The translations under genes were made by a program, and so were the position numbers. Positions 24,072 to 37,337 of a DNA stretch of 64,000 bases are shown here, in pieces. The stretch is from Henckelia pumila (lineage: Eukaryota; Streptophyta; Magnoliopsida; Lamiales; Gesneriaceae). A model generated the notes under the pieces. The model saw only the letters and a program-made list of their open reading frames with translations, was not told the DNA's origin and made no database searches. Location of the stretch: contig NC_133123.1 of assembly GCF_033568475.1 (NCBI RefSeq), positions 22,492,622-22,556,621 of the forward strand, read 5' to 3'. Position 1 is the first letter of the stretch. Each line of letters opens with the position of its first letter.

Positions 24072-27000
24072 TTATTTCGTCTTCTTGGTGAGAACCAAGG
24101 TTCGGAACTCGCTGTCATCCCTAACAAAACTCCACCACAAATAAGTTAGGGGTATCATGGTTGCATGCCAGATAGCATGAGCATCCACGAGTCCAGAGTA
24201 CGGGGGGAAGTCGTACATCTCTAGCATCACGGCGAGCGCACCTCCAAACACCGCACCCCAAATCTTCCAACGTGAGGGGTGACGAGTAGTGATGGCCCAG
24301 ATAGCCCACACGACGAGCTGAAGCACGGCCATTGCCACACAAACTTTCATGTTCAATCCTGCAAAGCAAGTGTAACTATTATTTATATTAAATCACAACT
24401 TGGGATCAAAAGCAAATCCAGAGAATTAATGGGATGGAGTTGATGTGTTTACCATATCTTGCATCCATTAAGAAAATGGTGATGTGCATAAACATGCATA
24501 TGCATGGAAAACTAGTATCAACAATGCATGATATGTTGCAGTGAGCGTACCGTAGTCAAATTGATAAAAGTTTAGATATAAGATGTGGGTTGCCACAAAA
24601 GCAAAAACAGGAGCCGCAACCATCACTCTGGCAGCCTCGACTCTCACACTGAAAACTCTTATTATGGCTAGAAAAAGGGAGTATCCGAGTGATGCCACGG
24701 CAGACGAGTAGTCAAGCTTCTCTGTCAATTCCACATCTCTGCATATGATTTGATGTTATTTAAACATGAATGTCCAAACCAGCAAGTATCAAAAACGAGA
24801 CTGATAATGAGAAGCAACTTCCCCTCAATAACTTAGAAAACACATGCCGGAACTACGCCGCATGAAGTTCTCGAGAAAGATCCCGAAAAAATGTCTCAAA
24901 CACTTGGAAAATGTCTAACAAAATTCACCGAGAGGTATCTTTCTGTAATTCATAATTTCAAGCAGGAGGGAAAATTATTCGTAACTTTTTGCAATTGTTT
25001 ATGAAAGATTCGCTCACATTACTGTGATGCTAAAACCATAACTCGTCCTCACCTAAATGTTATTTAATTTTTCCATTATGTTGACCAAAAACTACAATTA
25101 GTCTACTTCCTTTTTTCCCCCGGCAAATTTTACAGTTCATTTTAAATTCATCTCTCTCTTGAAGAATTTAATGTATAAAGTTAATCAGACGCTTGAATTT
25201 AATTAGATTCTAACTTCTTAATAAATGATGTAGACGCTTGAATTTAATTAGATTCTAACTTCTTAATAAATGCTTACATCAACATCCATATATATATAAC
25301 TTATCCGCACTGGTTCAAAAGTAAATAATGCTTTAGGAAATAATTCTTGCCTCGTCAAATTTGTCATGCATTCAGAAATAAAAATCCCAAAAAATTAGAA
25401 CTCGTCCTTAGTTCACGAGTACAAGAAACAAAAAGAGGAAAAGATGCTCACCTAGTGTGGAAAACTGCACTCCAAAACCAGGCATTCATCGCGATAATGG
25501 CGTAAATATGCCACAAGCCTGTGTATTCATAGTAAGTGGTCTTGTTTGGCCTGAATGCTAGTTTGTAATTTACAAGAATGAAAAAGGACACCCATCCATG
25601 GAACTGTACAGCAAGATTAAGAGCAGAGAGAGCCATAGAAACTGGTTCCTGATCATATATAGATCATAGATCAGCTAGAAATAGAGGGTAACGTGGGAGC
25701 TTTAAAAAGGGTCAATTTACCTGAATTCCATAAATGCGTCGAAAAGGCCATTTCCCGTGGTACTTAGCAGGCTGGTATCCAAGTTTCTGTCTCTCTTCTT
25801 CTCTAGAGAGCATGCAATGATAACGGCAGTCACCAAGGCAGTCCCACTGCTTCCACTGTACATAAAGTGGCTCCTGCAGATACCATGGGCCATCAATACT
25901 GTTTCCATCGGACGAAAAATTACAGTGTTGAAAGCATTTCTCCCCCACACATCCAGTCTTCTCACATTTCTCGACACATTCCCTAGAAATTTCAATTAAA
26001 TTTAAAGAATTAAAAGGCATGGCTTCAAGAAGCTATACAAAGAACAACAGTTGTCAATATGCTAACACATGCATGCAAGAATTAAATGTCTTAGGCTCTA
26101 GATTATTTATTTAGTACTATAAACTTAAGTGAATAAAATCATTTGTACTTGAGCCAAAAAGTCCAAAACTGAACCCAAAAGTGATCAATCGAATTGCAAG
26201 AACGAGCCAAATTGTGAAATATAAAATACCCATGCAGCAGTTTTGATCTGATTAAATATTCTCCTATGTATTCATTGATATCTTGTGTCTTATAACTTAT
26301 AAGGCACACCTATGTCTATGGTTTGTGCCTAGTCAAAGGTGAGTGTTAATAAACATGTTCATAGTTCTTCAGGTATTCTTGACTGAATTTGTGGTTCAAG
26401 AAAAGAGGCAACGAAAATACTCCATCCTTCATTCTCATAAGGCCTAAGGGTAATGGTTTCAATGATGTATTAACCTGAAGATTTAGGAGGGGAAAATTTA
26501 CAAGGAACGAAAGATTGTTAGAAGATCAAGCAGAAAATGGAAGACAAGGCTGTGTTATGACTTATCACCAATTCATCAAAGAAGATTCGAATGGGTCACA
26601 AGTAAGATGCCGGAACTAAATCACCAGCCACCTTACTACCTGAAACACTTGAGCAAGTGCCATGCTATTCAAAAGGTACATTTTATAAAAGGACATTTTG
26701 GTCAAGTATGATTTTTGCTTCGTCAATAACCCAAAAATCCATCCAAAAATTTAACTGGGATTATAATGTAAACATTGCTTTGTATACAAGTCTTTTCTTA
26801 CGTGACAAGCTAATTCAAATCCACTGCAACTCCATCTACCCACAGTTAATATAATTGTAAGATGCTCTAACACATTCAGGTATTCTAAAGCCTGGTCACA
26901 AGGCAAGGAACACACTACGTACTTTATTGAAGTAGAGTGTCTTGAGATGGTAAGATAGAACCCAAATGTCTTAAGAGACTATAATCTCGAATAATAAAGA

Positions 27001-27566
27001 GCGTGCTTATAAATATTAAATGACATTACCATAAAAGAAAATGAATTATTATAACTTTAAACCTTTTTTTTTTATTTGTTATACCTACAAATAAGACTTG
27101 CTTAGAAAAATGCCTTGAATCTTAAGAGCGCACAAAAAACACCTTGGCAGAAACAGCCATTCCAACTAGTATAATTAGATTTATAATTCTCCGAAATTAC
27201 CACTCTAATGGGACAGCCGCAATTTCACAAGCAATCTGCTGCAAGCTAACCCAGAAAATAGCCCCACTGTCGACAGCTCCAGTAACTCTTTTAATTACAA
27301 ACTATATCACTCAATTCACTGATTCTACTCCAAACTCAAAGTTCAAACATTCGATACTACAAATGAATGCTGTACACCAACCAAGAATACTTACACGACT
27401 CGAAACATGGACGAAAATCAAGATTTGACACAAAAAGGGAAGCTTATTAATACCATATTTCTATAGCTTACCGGTAAATCGGGTCAGCATCACCGGGGCT
27501 TGCGCTGAGCAATCCTGTAAAGCACAAGAGGGATGCCAAGAAAAGAGCAAAACAACGTCGTGCCAT
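24072..27566 (-). CDS. PER1: PER1-like / PGAP3 family GPI-remodelling protein
   Basis: Five coding exons on the minus strand join in frame: 27472-27566, 25721-25982, 25452-25648, 24551-24738 and 24072-24358, all with GT-AG borders, giving 342 residues. The N terminus is a hydrophobic signal peptide (about residues 1-22). A Cys-rich luminal segment follows (CVEKC, CVGEKCFQHC, WDCLGDCRYHC). Then come about seven membrane segments with the family's conserved histidines (AVFHTRD, DAHAIWHATMIP). The C terminus ends KKTK, which fits a dilysine ER-retrieval signal. In yeast and animals this CREST-superfamily protein removes or remodels an acyl chain of the GPI anchor in the ER/Golgi; I infer the same here. 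The gene looks intact. Intron 1 is long (about 1.5 kb). The promoter, exon 1 and part of intron 1 are copied at 47731-48222 and 60757-61965. Confidence 0.92.
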
Positions 27567-28140
27567 CAGATTTGTGCACACCCTTAGCGACATGAAACGA
27601 AACAGAAGATGTAAAAGTCAATTTGCTAAATGGGCTTTCGAAAGATGAGATTTTTCCACAGAAAGAACAAAGATTCGATACTGCTTGATCAACGCCCCAA
27701 TAGGGTTGGGAAAATACTGCATCAAAATTGAACCTTTCGATTACTCTGATTTCATTTGGATTGAATTTTTTTGGTTTTTTGAGTGTCTGAAGGACGTGAA
27801 GGCGACGAAGAAAGAGGCGTACTGTGCAGGAGATTGATGGACAGCTATTCCTGGATCCTCCACAGTTCTTTCTAATGCAGTACATTACAATTGTCCATTT
27901 TGGCGTGTTTTGATTGGTCAATGAAGTTCGAAATATCTCGATTGCCCAATTTGTGGAAAATAAGGTTGCATGAAGCCCGTGAACATCTAGCAAAAAAAAA
28001 AAAAAAAAGTAAGAAAAAAAAAATAAAAATAGGTTTTGGCTATATCTTTTGAGCTCTATCCGAGATGTATCTAACAAACTCTATTCTGCTTATTACAATC
28101 TTTAACGAAGTCTTTCTAAATTAATTAAAGTATCACGAAC
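27567..28140 (-). promoter_or_regulatory. 5' flank of PER1
   Basis: This is the upstream region of PER1. The part up to about 27975 is conserved in the duplicate at 61558-61965, and a short part also at 57861-57943, so it defines the right limit of the copied segment. No convincing TATA box was picked out. Confidence 0.45.
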
Positions 28141-28330
28141 ATTCATGTGTGACGGTCTTTATAGTTATTTTGTAAGATAGAAATCTCTCATTTGATCCGA
28201 GTAACGAAAAAATATTAATTTTTTTATCAGAAGTATTACATTTTTAATATTATAGATATAAATCGAGTTGGTTTCACAAATGTAAATCCATGAAACCGTT
28301 TCACATGAGATCTATTAAAGTTATTTTATG
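28140..28330. mobile_element. Degenerate MITE-like repeat of the GAGACGGTCTC type
   Basis: TGACGGTCTTTATAG on the left and ATGAAACCGTTTCACATGAGA on the right resemble eroded ends of the repeats at 37338-37487 and 62990-63146. It is non-coding, and the assignment is weak. Confidence 0.35.
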
Positions 28331-28370
28331 ACTGAATGAATGACATATATTTCATTTTACTAGGAAGGTA

Positions 28371-28387
28371 CACGTGCGATGCACGTG
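28371..28387 (-). repeat. Helitron-like 3' hairpin
   Basis: A perfect 7-base stem with a 3-base loop (CACGTGC GAT GCACGTG) stands about ten bases from a CTAG terminus followed by T on the minus strand. Confidence 0.65.
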
Positions 28388-29050
28388 ATGAACCTAGAAT
28401 TATATATATGGTTATGAATTAACATCCAATAAATTTTACGGATATCTGACTGATGTTGGTCATAGACATTATTTTCAAACTAAACAAAAAGATATAAATT
28501 CAATAAGTGAAAAATTATAATGTTCATTATAGATTTAAGTTTCAAAATTAAACATAAGGAAAATAAACTCAAACACTAAAGATAAGAAAAAATTACAATT
28601 CTAGTTTTATAAGTTAGCCTATTTTGATTTTTAGTTATGTGGCTTGTAAAAATATGATTTTTATCAAATAACTTCTAATTTTTTGTCCTTTTTTGCCTGA
28701 AACATCTAAATATATAGAATATGATTTATTTGAAATCGGTGGTTTTTTTACATAGCACGTGTGTTGAAATAAATTTTATATTACACATTAAAATTCATCG
28801 AAATTAAAAAATAAAAAGAAAATAAAGCAAAATTATCCTCAAAACATCAAAATAAAAGGGAAAATTTTGTTGTTTTCCTTATTTTTGTTTGGGAAAATTG
28901 CATGCTAGCATATACAATGTAACATCATTTCAACGAAAATGAACTAAAATAGTTAAAAATCTTAGCATACTAAACTAAAACTGAAATATGAAAATATGAA
29001 GGACCAAAATCACAAAGTAACAAAATTAATTTACTTTAGGTAAATTTTTG

Positions 29051-30042
29051 GGAAAAATACATTTTTAGTCCTTATACTTTCATATCAAAACACTTTTGGT
29101 CCCTAAACATTTCAACAAAACACTTTTAGTTCTTATACTTTAAAAATGGTAACAAAATTAGTTCTTGCCATTTATTTTATAGTTAAATATATTTTTGAGG
29201 ACTAATTTATGATATTATTAAATTTTAGGGTCTAAAAATGAATAAAATTAATAATAAAATATTGTGAAAAAAAAACATAAAAATAGTAAATGAAACTATA
29301 TTTTTTTAAAAAAATGTTTTATCTTTATTTTAAAATTTTAAAAAAATTAAAAACTAAAATTAAAATTAGAGTTTCAACTTTCAAGATTAATTTGTATACC
29401 ATATGTATTTTTTATTCGTTTTAATTTATTATTGATGTTTAATATTTACAAAAATAATTATATATATTACATATTTATATTTGATATTTTAAAAAAATTA
29501 AAATTTATCTAGTTCGTATCTTATTATTAAATAAAAGTAAATACTTAATTAAATTTGATATCAAATCAGTTATTTAGTATCAAAGATATTAAATAAATTT
29601 TATTTTAAAAAATTATTATAAAATACATTAAGAAATGTGCATATTAAAATATTTATAAGATATTTAATTTTAAAAACATATTCGATTATTTTTATGAAAA
29701 CATCTATATTCTAAAGTAAATATTTTATGTTTAATAAAAAAATCGTAATAAATTTTATTTACATATAATAACATCATAAAAAAGAATAAATATGTTACTC
29801 AAAAAAATGTTTGTATTGTAGATATTATGATTTTTATTTTTCATGTTTTTTTTATTTATTTAGGTCTATAATTTAAAAATATAATAAATTAGTCCCCAAA
29901 AATATATTTAACCATAAAAAACTATAAAGACTAATTGTGTTGCAATTTGTAAAGTTTAAGGACTAAAAGTGTTGCTTTGAAATGTTTAAGGACCAAAAAT
30001 ATTTTGATGTGAAAGTATAAGGACTAAAACTGTACTTTTTCC
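29051..30042. mobile_element. Non-autonomous Mutator-like element (long-TIR MITE)
   Basis: The 992-base element has terminal inverted repeats of about 165 bases, beginning GGAAAAATACA and ending TGTACTTTTTCC. It is flanked by TAAATTTTTG (29041-29050) and TAAATTTTTT (30043-30052), a 10-base duplication with one mismatch. The TIRs contain repeated TTTTAGTCCTTATACTTT-like phrases. The interior is extremely AT-rich and non-coding. Confidence 0.75.
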
Positions 30043-30672
30043 TAAATTTTTTAATGTGAAACATAAGCTTCATTTTTATCACATTAGAAATGTAAGATAA
30101 CATCGGTGTCAAATAAACATTCTCTAATGTATTTAATGATTTCAAGTAACAAAAAAGCAAAAAAAAAAAAACTTGTAGGATGAAATTCAACTTTAACAAG
30201 TAATATAAAAAAAATCAAAACAATCCAATTTACAGGAAAAAAATAATTTCCCCTAAAATATAATATGCTAATATAATAAATATGTAGGATAATAATAATT
30301 TTTTTTAAAAAAATGTACTCTCTAGTCTAAAGTTCTTGATCCATTTTAATTAATAACGTAGGTAATGCCAAAAAATTTTATTTTAATTAAAACACTTGAA
30401 AAAATAATGTAATTAAAATAAATGTACATAATAATTTCAAAATTATGTATATAAGTGTTTGACACAAAAAGTAAGTGAATCTAAATGACAATTCAAAATC
30501 GGTTAATTAATATATTAAAAAAAACTATTGTGATAAAATGAAGTAGATAGGCATTAATTGAGAGTAGACAATAATATTCAAAGAATTTATAATTGAGAAA
30601 GTTCAATAAAATAAGTGTAATTTCTCCTTGAAAAAAAATTACTCTGACACGTAATAATCATTTGATGCACGC

Positions 30673-33177
30673 TGTTAGAAAATCAAATATATGAGTTTCG
30701 GCGTTTGACAAACAAATTTGCACATCAACAAATTGGAAAGCAGAACAAGAGCAGAAACAACGTAGCAGAACAAGAGCAGAAGCAACAGAGAAAGCAAAAC
30801 ATAAGTGAGGACAAGAGTAGAATAGCAGAAGCAAAAGAGAGAGGAGATCAGAAGTTGCTCACCAAGTAACCAGTCGAAGTCTTTAACCTTTGGAAAAAGA
30901 CTTCCGTACCATGCTACACTCAGACTGAGAAACAGCATTACAGTGTACTTTCATGTCAGAGACAAGACAACGACTACAATCCAACGGATACATATTTGAA
31001 TCAACATAACTATTGTCTTACTCCTATAAATAGATACCATTGGCTGCAAAAAAAAAAAGAAGAATCTGGCAAAATCAAGAACTTGCAAACACTTACAGTA
31101 TACAATTTCAGTATAAGAGTTCAAAGCTCACATTGAAGATTATATCAGGAGCCGAAAAACACCAGCACACGCATCAAGCATATCAGATCAAGTGAGAATT
31201 ATATGGTGCGAAGTGTTGAGTTGTACAAACATTGCAAACATATCAGTTGAGTGTGCTGACCAAAATACTATTGTAGAATCAATTGAGGGCTGATTTATTC
31301 TGAGTTGAGTCTAGGAGTCTCAGTTGTAGGAGTGGGGTAAGTACTAACTGACATGGGGTGTTGAAAAGGATTGTAATACTCAAAGACTTTTAGAGTGATA
31401 CCTTCTGATAGAACCGGAAGAAAGGGTGACGTAAGAGAGTTTAGTTTCGAACACCTAGAAACAAATTGTTGTGTTGATTACTTTTTGTTAAACACACATA
31501 CAAAACCAGTAGCCATTTGATGAGCGTACTCACTCTGTTAGTTGACTTACTTCCGCACAAGTACATTTGTTGGTCAATTAGCAAAGAGACGCGAGAAAAA
31601 CCCGATCTCAGTAGCTAACACTACTGAACTCACCATTGAAGATTCCAGCAATAGTCTACACCAGTAAACATATCCAATCAATCAACAATAATCGATCCTA
31701 AAAAGTGGGCTTATTTCTCGCCTCTGTATATGATTCAAATGGTTGTATTCAGTGAAATTGCAAAGAGATTTTGGTACAACACATTGGACAACTGTATTAT
31801 CGAAACCATCGAGACATGTTCTACTGAAAAGAACATTTGGCAGCAGTTGATCAAGCTAGGCGACGATGAGGAAAATGAGCAGATCAAAACTTCACTGGGT
31901 GAAGATATTGAAAAACTTTGCTGCTAATACATTTACAAGCTAGAAGATGAGGAGAGCACGAGTCAACAAATCTTGCCTCTTGACTCACTCAAAGATTGTT
32001 GAACTGAACCGATTGATTTCGTTGAAGAATCTTGTTGTTCAGTTAGCTCATCCAGCTCTTCTATTGAAGATGAAGATAGCTGTCTCTTGGCCAATGATGA
32101 TCAAACATCTACCAATGAAAAAGCATATGAACAATTTTCTTCAAGTGGACAGGTATATGACTTTAACTCAGATGAATTTATACGAGAAGAATGAGTCAAT
32201 GCACTACACAAAATGACCAATGAGTACCAAAGATTGTGCTTAACATTTGAGAAAGTCAAAGCAAAGCAAAATGATCTGCCACACACCATGACTAAAAATT
32301 CAATAGATATACTAAATCTTAATGCATAGATTGTTAAGATCAAAAATGAAAATGCTGAGATACAAGTGGAAAGTTAATAGTTAAAATTAGAAAATCTGAA
32401 GCTGACTGAACTGATAAACACTTGGAATAAGTCCTCAGCCATGCTAACTGAGATGCAGGAGTCCCAACAGCCTTCTGGAGACATAAGTGGTCTCGGATTT
32501 GGTGACAAGGACTGCAAACCAGTTGAGACAAGTACTCAATCATATCTGGATCGACAAGAACACTTCAAAATAAGTGAAAATTTTCAGGTCCAACATGATA
32601 TATGAAAATTTAGAACCCAAGATTCATGTAAGTTTGACAATATCTCAATCAAATAATCTTTACCATCGTAGATTGGGATATGAAGAACATGAGAGTTCTA
32701 AGTTTAGTTGGATCAAGAACAAACCCGCTTGGTCTAGATTTGGTCAAATCAAACAATGCTCTGTGAAGGTACATCATTGACATCTTATTTCAAAAATACA
32801 TCAGTTTAGAAGAGATATTGGAGGCCTAACTTGCAAATTCATTCTAGACAGACACCTCAAATGCACACACAATCATATACATGCATATCATACACATCAC
32901 CCACATATCTGTTTATGCACAACCACAGTGGAAACAAATTGTTGTGTCGATTACATTCTATTGAACACAAATACAAAAAACCAGTATCCATTTGATAAGT
33001 ACTCACTTTGTTAGTTGACATATTTTTGCACAAGTGCATTTCTTGGTCAATTAACAGAGATACGCGAGAAAGACCATAGCTCAATTGCTAACCCTACTGA
33101 ACTCACCACTGAAGATTCCAACAGAGGTCTACACCAGTAGAAATAGAGCAGCAATCAACGATAAATCGATCCTGACA
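30673..33177 (+). mobile_element. Copia-type LTR retrotransposon relic, gag-like region only
   Basis: A direct repeat joins about 31455-31700 with 32930-33177, starting from a TGTTAGAAAATC left end at 30673 and finishing ATCCTGACA at 33177. This gives a left LTR of about 1.03 kb and a partial right LTR. Between them (31725-32580) is a broken gag-like region of the plant Copia type, acidic with a coiled-coil-like tail. No protease, integrase or RT is visible. It is a fossil with several breaks and a large internal loss. No target duplication could be confirmed. Confidence 0.6.
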
Positions 33178-33180
33178 TAT

Positions 33181-33193
33181 ATATATATATATA
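33181..33193. repeat. Short (TA)n tract
   Basis: A TATATATATATA run lies immediately to the right of the Copia relic. Confidence 0.8.
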
Positions 33194-33583
33194 TTAGAAC
33201 ATGTATAGTTTAAAAATCAAAATTACATTTTTCCATTCATGAGAAAACAATAAAAGAAATTCACATAAAAATAAAAATTTTGACAAATAAATTACATTTT
33301 TCCATCCATGAGAAAAAAATAAAATAAATTCACATAAAAATAAAATTTTTGACAAATACGCTAACCACCACAATATATAGAAATAAAATATAAACAGTGA
33401 CAAATGATTATCAACTAAAATTATCTAATGTAACAAAATTATCTTAGTAATTCAAAATAAAACCACAAAAATTATTCATTAAATTTGATATTTAATTATG
33501 TTTTCGTCAAATTATAACTTCTTCTGGATTTTGGGTACCTTTCCTGGTTTGCCATAGAATTACATATTATGAATAGTTAATTT

Positions 33584-34469
33584 TATATTGGAACGGATAT
33601 TTTGTGAATTAATATTCAATTTCATGCGATCATTAAATTTCAATTTTTAGTCTGATATCTTTGTTTTTATGGTAATTTTAGTCATTTTTTCGACATAGTA
33701 ATCAAATGGAACAAATATACTGCTAATGAAGCGTTGGCTTGTAAAATGTTACATTATCACTACCAATGAAATAGGACGAAAGTTTCAAAATATAAAAGTT
33801 TTAAGGCTAAAACTGAAATGTGATAACATAAATGACCAAATTTAAAAAAATAACATAATTATAGGATAAAAAAATGCAGTTTCCTCAAAAATAATAAGTG
33901 TTTAAAATTTACTGTTAAGATAAAAATAACGCTCTCAATTTTGTATGTGAAAATTTTAAGTTAATATAATTACTCAATCTAAAAATTAATTACTCGAAGA
34001 TATATTACAATACAAAAGAAGTTAATAGATTAACACAAATGCTTTGTAATTAGGGATGACATTTTTAGATAAGAGAAAAATATATTTGAAACAATCTTCA
34101 TCCGAGAAAAAATATATGTATTTTATGCAAATTACGTTTCTTCGTAATAATATTAATTCTAAATATTAAAATATTTTAAAAAGACAATTTAACAAATTTT
34201 AATAATAATATGTTAACCAATAGTAATAGTTATTATTAATATAGTGTAGATCGATAATATGGTTTAAAATGTGTATTTTTTTAAGTAATAATAGTAATAG
34301 TAAGAATATAATCAATGCAACAATGAACAATTAAATTAGCTTTATTAAATTGTGAAAAATGACTTAAAATACCCCCTTGACTTTTCATATTACAAATGAA
34401 GCAATAATTTAAACAAGGACAATTAAGACTATTCACAAATCTAACTCACATATTTATAGATAGTATAGA
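33584..34469. repeat. Tandem duplication, copy 1 (~0.89 kb)
   Basis: This segment is repeated in direct orientation at 34503-35384 with only a few percent difference (offset about 915-919). Both copies end in the same ATAGATAGTATAGA text, which on the minus strand is a Helitron-like TC start. Confidence 0.85.
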
Positions 34470-34502
34470 TAGTATAGATATAGATATAGGTATAGATATA
34501 GA
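34470..34502. repeat. GATATA microsatellite between the duplicated segments
   Basis: A run of TAGATA/GATATA units separates the two 0.9 kb copies and probably expanded from the repeated end sequence. Confidence 0.8.
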
Positions 34503-35384
34503 TATATTGGAACAGATATTTTGTGAATTAATATTCAATTTCATGTGAGCATTAAATTTCAATTTTTAGTCTGATATCTTTGTTTTTATGGTAATTTTAA
34601 TCATTTTTTCGACATAGTACTGAAATGGAACAAATATACTGCTGATGAAGCGTCGGCTTGTAAAATGTTACATTATCACTACCAATGAAATAGGACGAAA
34701 GTTGCAAAATATAAAAGTTTTAGGGCTAAAACTGAAATGTGATAACATAAATGACCAAATTTACAAAAATAACATAATAGGATAAAAAATGCAGTTTTCT
34801 CAAAAATAATAAGTGTTTAAAATTTACTGTTAAGATAAAAATAACGCTCTTCAATTTTGTATGTGAAAATTTTAAGTTAATATAATTACTCAATCTAAAA
34901 ATTAATTAATCGAAGATATATTACAATACAAAAGAAGTTAATAGATTAACACAAATGCTTTGTAATTAGGGATGACATTTTTAGATAAGAGAAAAATATA
35001 TTTGAAACAATCTTCATCCGAGAAAAAATATCTGTATTTTATGCAAATCACGTTTCTTCGTAATAATATTAATTCTAAATATTAAAATAATTTTAAAAGA
35101 CAATTTAACAAATTTTAATAATAATATGTTAACCAATAGTAATAGTTATTATTAATATAGTGTAGATCGATAATATGGTTTAAAATGTGTATTTTTTAAG
35201 TAGTAATAGTAATAGTAAGAATATAATCAATGCAACAATGAACAATTAAATTAGCTTTATTAAATTATGGAAAATGACTTAAAATACCCCATTGGCTTTT
35301 CATATTACAAATGAAGCAATAATTTAAACAAGGGCAATTAAGACTATTCACAAATCAAACTCACATATTTATAGATAGTATAGA
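34503..35384. repeat. Tandem duplication, copy 2 (~0.88 kb)
   Basis: This is a direct copy of 33584-34469. Its right end coincides with the putative Helitron 5' terminus at 35384. Confidence 0.85.
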
Positions 35385-36540
35385 TTTTTAGTCACCTCAA
35401 ATATATAGTCCAATTTATATGTTAGAAAGTTACAAGCTTTTGGGATGCGTAATTCGGCACCACCCTATGTGACCAATGGTGAACTCGTTACCTTCATGAA
35501 GGATTGAAGTTTGCCTATACATGAGACTTCGGAGTTATCTTATTCTTAACTCATTAATTTTCGTGCAATCAGTTATAAGGATTGACGAAGATCTTCGTTA
35601 TACATGAGCTCGAATTCAATTAATCCAAAAAAAACTCATGGATACACCGCAAATCATTGATCTACATCATGTTAGACGCATAGTGAATTTGACTGCACAT
35701 TACTTACTTCGTTTTGCTTTTTCTTCCCCTTCTTTGTTTGTTTGTTATAACGAGAATATTTCTACTCAGTTAGAAGGTATTAGAATTTAATGTTTTCAAT
35801 TAATAAGAATTACATTCTTCTTCTTAAAAAAATTGTGAGATTTTATTAATTCTCAAATCTTTTCTCCAATTCAAATAATTCTACCCAAATATGGATTACC
35901 TTGAGACATAACCAAAGCCATAATTTCAAATATATTTTATTTTTCTAGATAAATTTAAATGAGCTCATTTCAGATTCTTTCTCTGGAAAATTAATATTAA
36001 TATATACTATATGACAATGCATCAACCTTTTTTAGAGTAACTCTCTTGGTTATTTCAGAAAACCGACAAAAATATAACTTTTCATCCAATTGTTAATAAC
36101 TAAATAGTTTGTTAATCACAATTAGTTAATTAAAATTTGACAAAATAATTAATTAAGTTATAAAAAACTGTATATGAATTATTGTGTGCAAGGGTTTGGT
36201 AGTTAGATTATATTTATTTCTACGACACTTAACATCCGTTACACTTGATAAAATCCATTTTTCAAAATCAAATGATTTTATCCAAACACAAGAAATAATT
36301 GATTCCATGCATGTCATCGATTCGAACTTTTGTCAATAATAATTTGTAGCAGTGATTTATCATTATTTTAAAATGATGCCCAATAAAAGTTACAATTAAA
36401 ATTTAAAATAATTAAATAATTTTTATTTAATATTATGTGTGTGTGAATAAGCACATGAAACATGAAAAATGACCAAGAAAATTTCAACTGCATGATAGGA
36501 CAAAAGTGATTGAATGTTGACTTGGGAATGAATAATAGAA
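35385..36540. other. AT-rich spacer, no gene seen
   Basis: No frame or RNA gene is recognisable. The stretch separates the repeat-dense region from the ABCB28 promoter side. Confidence 0.5.
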
Positions 36541-36922
36541 TACCGTTTGTAAGTCGTATTATTAATCTATGTATAATTTATCTGATTCAATTTTGAGTTT
36601 TTTTGTTATATTATTTATTTTTTTGTTAATTATTTATTTTACATCAATCAAATCATTAATTATTTATCTTACATTAATCAAATCATTGAATTGAAATTAC
36701 TCTATTACCCCTTATAAATAATATTATTCATATTTTATTTATTGTTAAAAGAACAAAATAATAATTTATCATTTTTATATAAAATTTAATCAATCAAATC
36801 AAATAAACTATAATCTATCAATCCAATCAAATACTATATTAACTATAATTTTTTATTTAATTTTTATTACATTATATTACAGGTCAATGTATTATTTATC
36901 TAATAACCCAAATCAAACGGTA
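36541..36922. mobile_element. MITE-like element with TACCGTTTG/CAAACGGTA ends
   Basis: The outer nine bases are perfect inverted copies. If TA is the target duplication the element would be Stowaway/Tc1-like. The interior is AT-rich, repetitive and non-coding. Confidence 0.45.
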
Positions 36923-37337
36923 CCTTCACCCGATTACAAATGGCTTGTCAAAATGATTAATTTTAGTTACTTATTTAAATAAATTGTTTAGTTATTCCAT
37001 AATGGGAATACATTATGAATTATTAAAGGTAAAATTAATATGTAATTTATTAGTGAATTCACGAATTGAAACTTGATTTTTTTTAACGAAATATTACAAT
37101 AAATCTGAATAGTTGTGTTGGAATGTAATAATTATCTTTAGAGAACAAATGTTAAATGTGATGTTTAAATTTATGTTGATTTAAGAGATTTGATATGCAT
37201 TTTGGTGATTTAAAAATGAATTATATATTTCAAGTGGAAATTAAGCTGTTTTGTTGTGAAAACAGTTGCTTAGGAATACAATTAAATCAACTTTAAAAAA
37301 ATGAAAAAATAAATACAATTTATATAATAGTAACATT

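Larger units (their letters stand above)
28360..35384 (-). mobile_element. Candidate non-autonomous Helitron (minus strand) with nested insertions
   Basis: On the minus strand the right end reads A|TCTATACTATC (35384), a Helitron-like 5' TC start. The left end reads a CACGTGC-ATC-GCACGTG hairpin (28371-28387) about ten bases before CTAG|T (28360), a typical Helitron 3' end with A/T target bases. A Mutator-type MITE (29051-30042) and a Copia relic (30673-33177) lie inside. No Rep/helicase gene is seen. Joining these two ends into one element is an inference, because an identical 5' start also occurs at 34469. Confidence 0.4.

Noticed and set aside
27490-28077. 195-codon minus-strand frame over the PER1 start
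   Set aside because: It is the promoter, leader and exon 1 of PER1 read in another frame and disagrees with the intact spliced gene.
32857-33403. Minus-strand frames near 33 kb
   Set aside because: They fall in the Copia LTR relic and AT-rich flank, with hydrophobic low-complexity content only.
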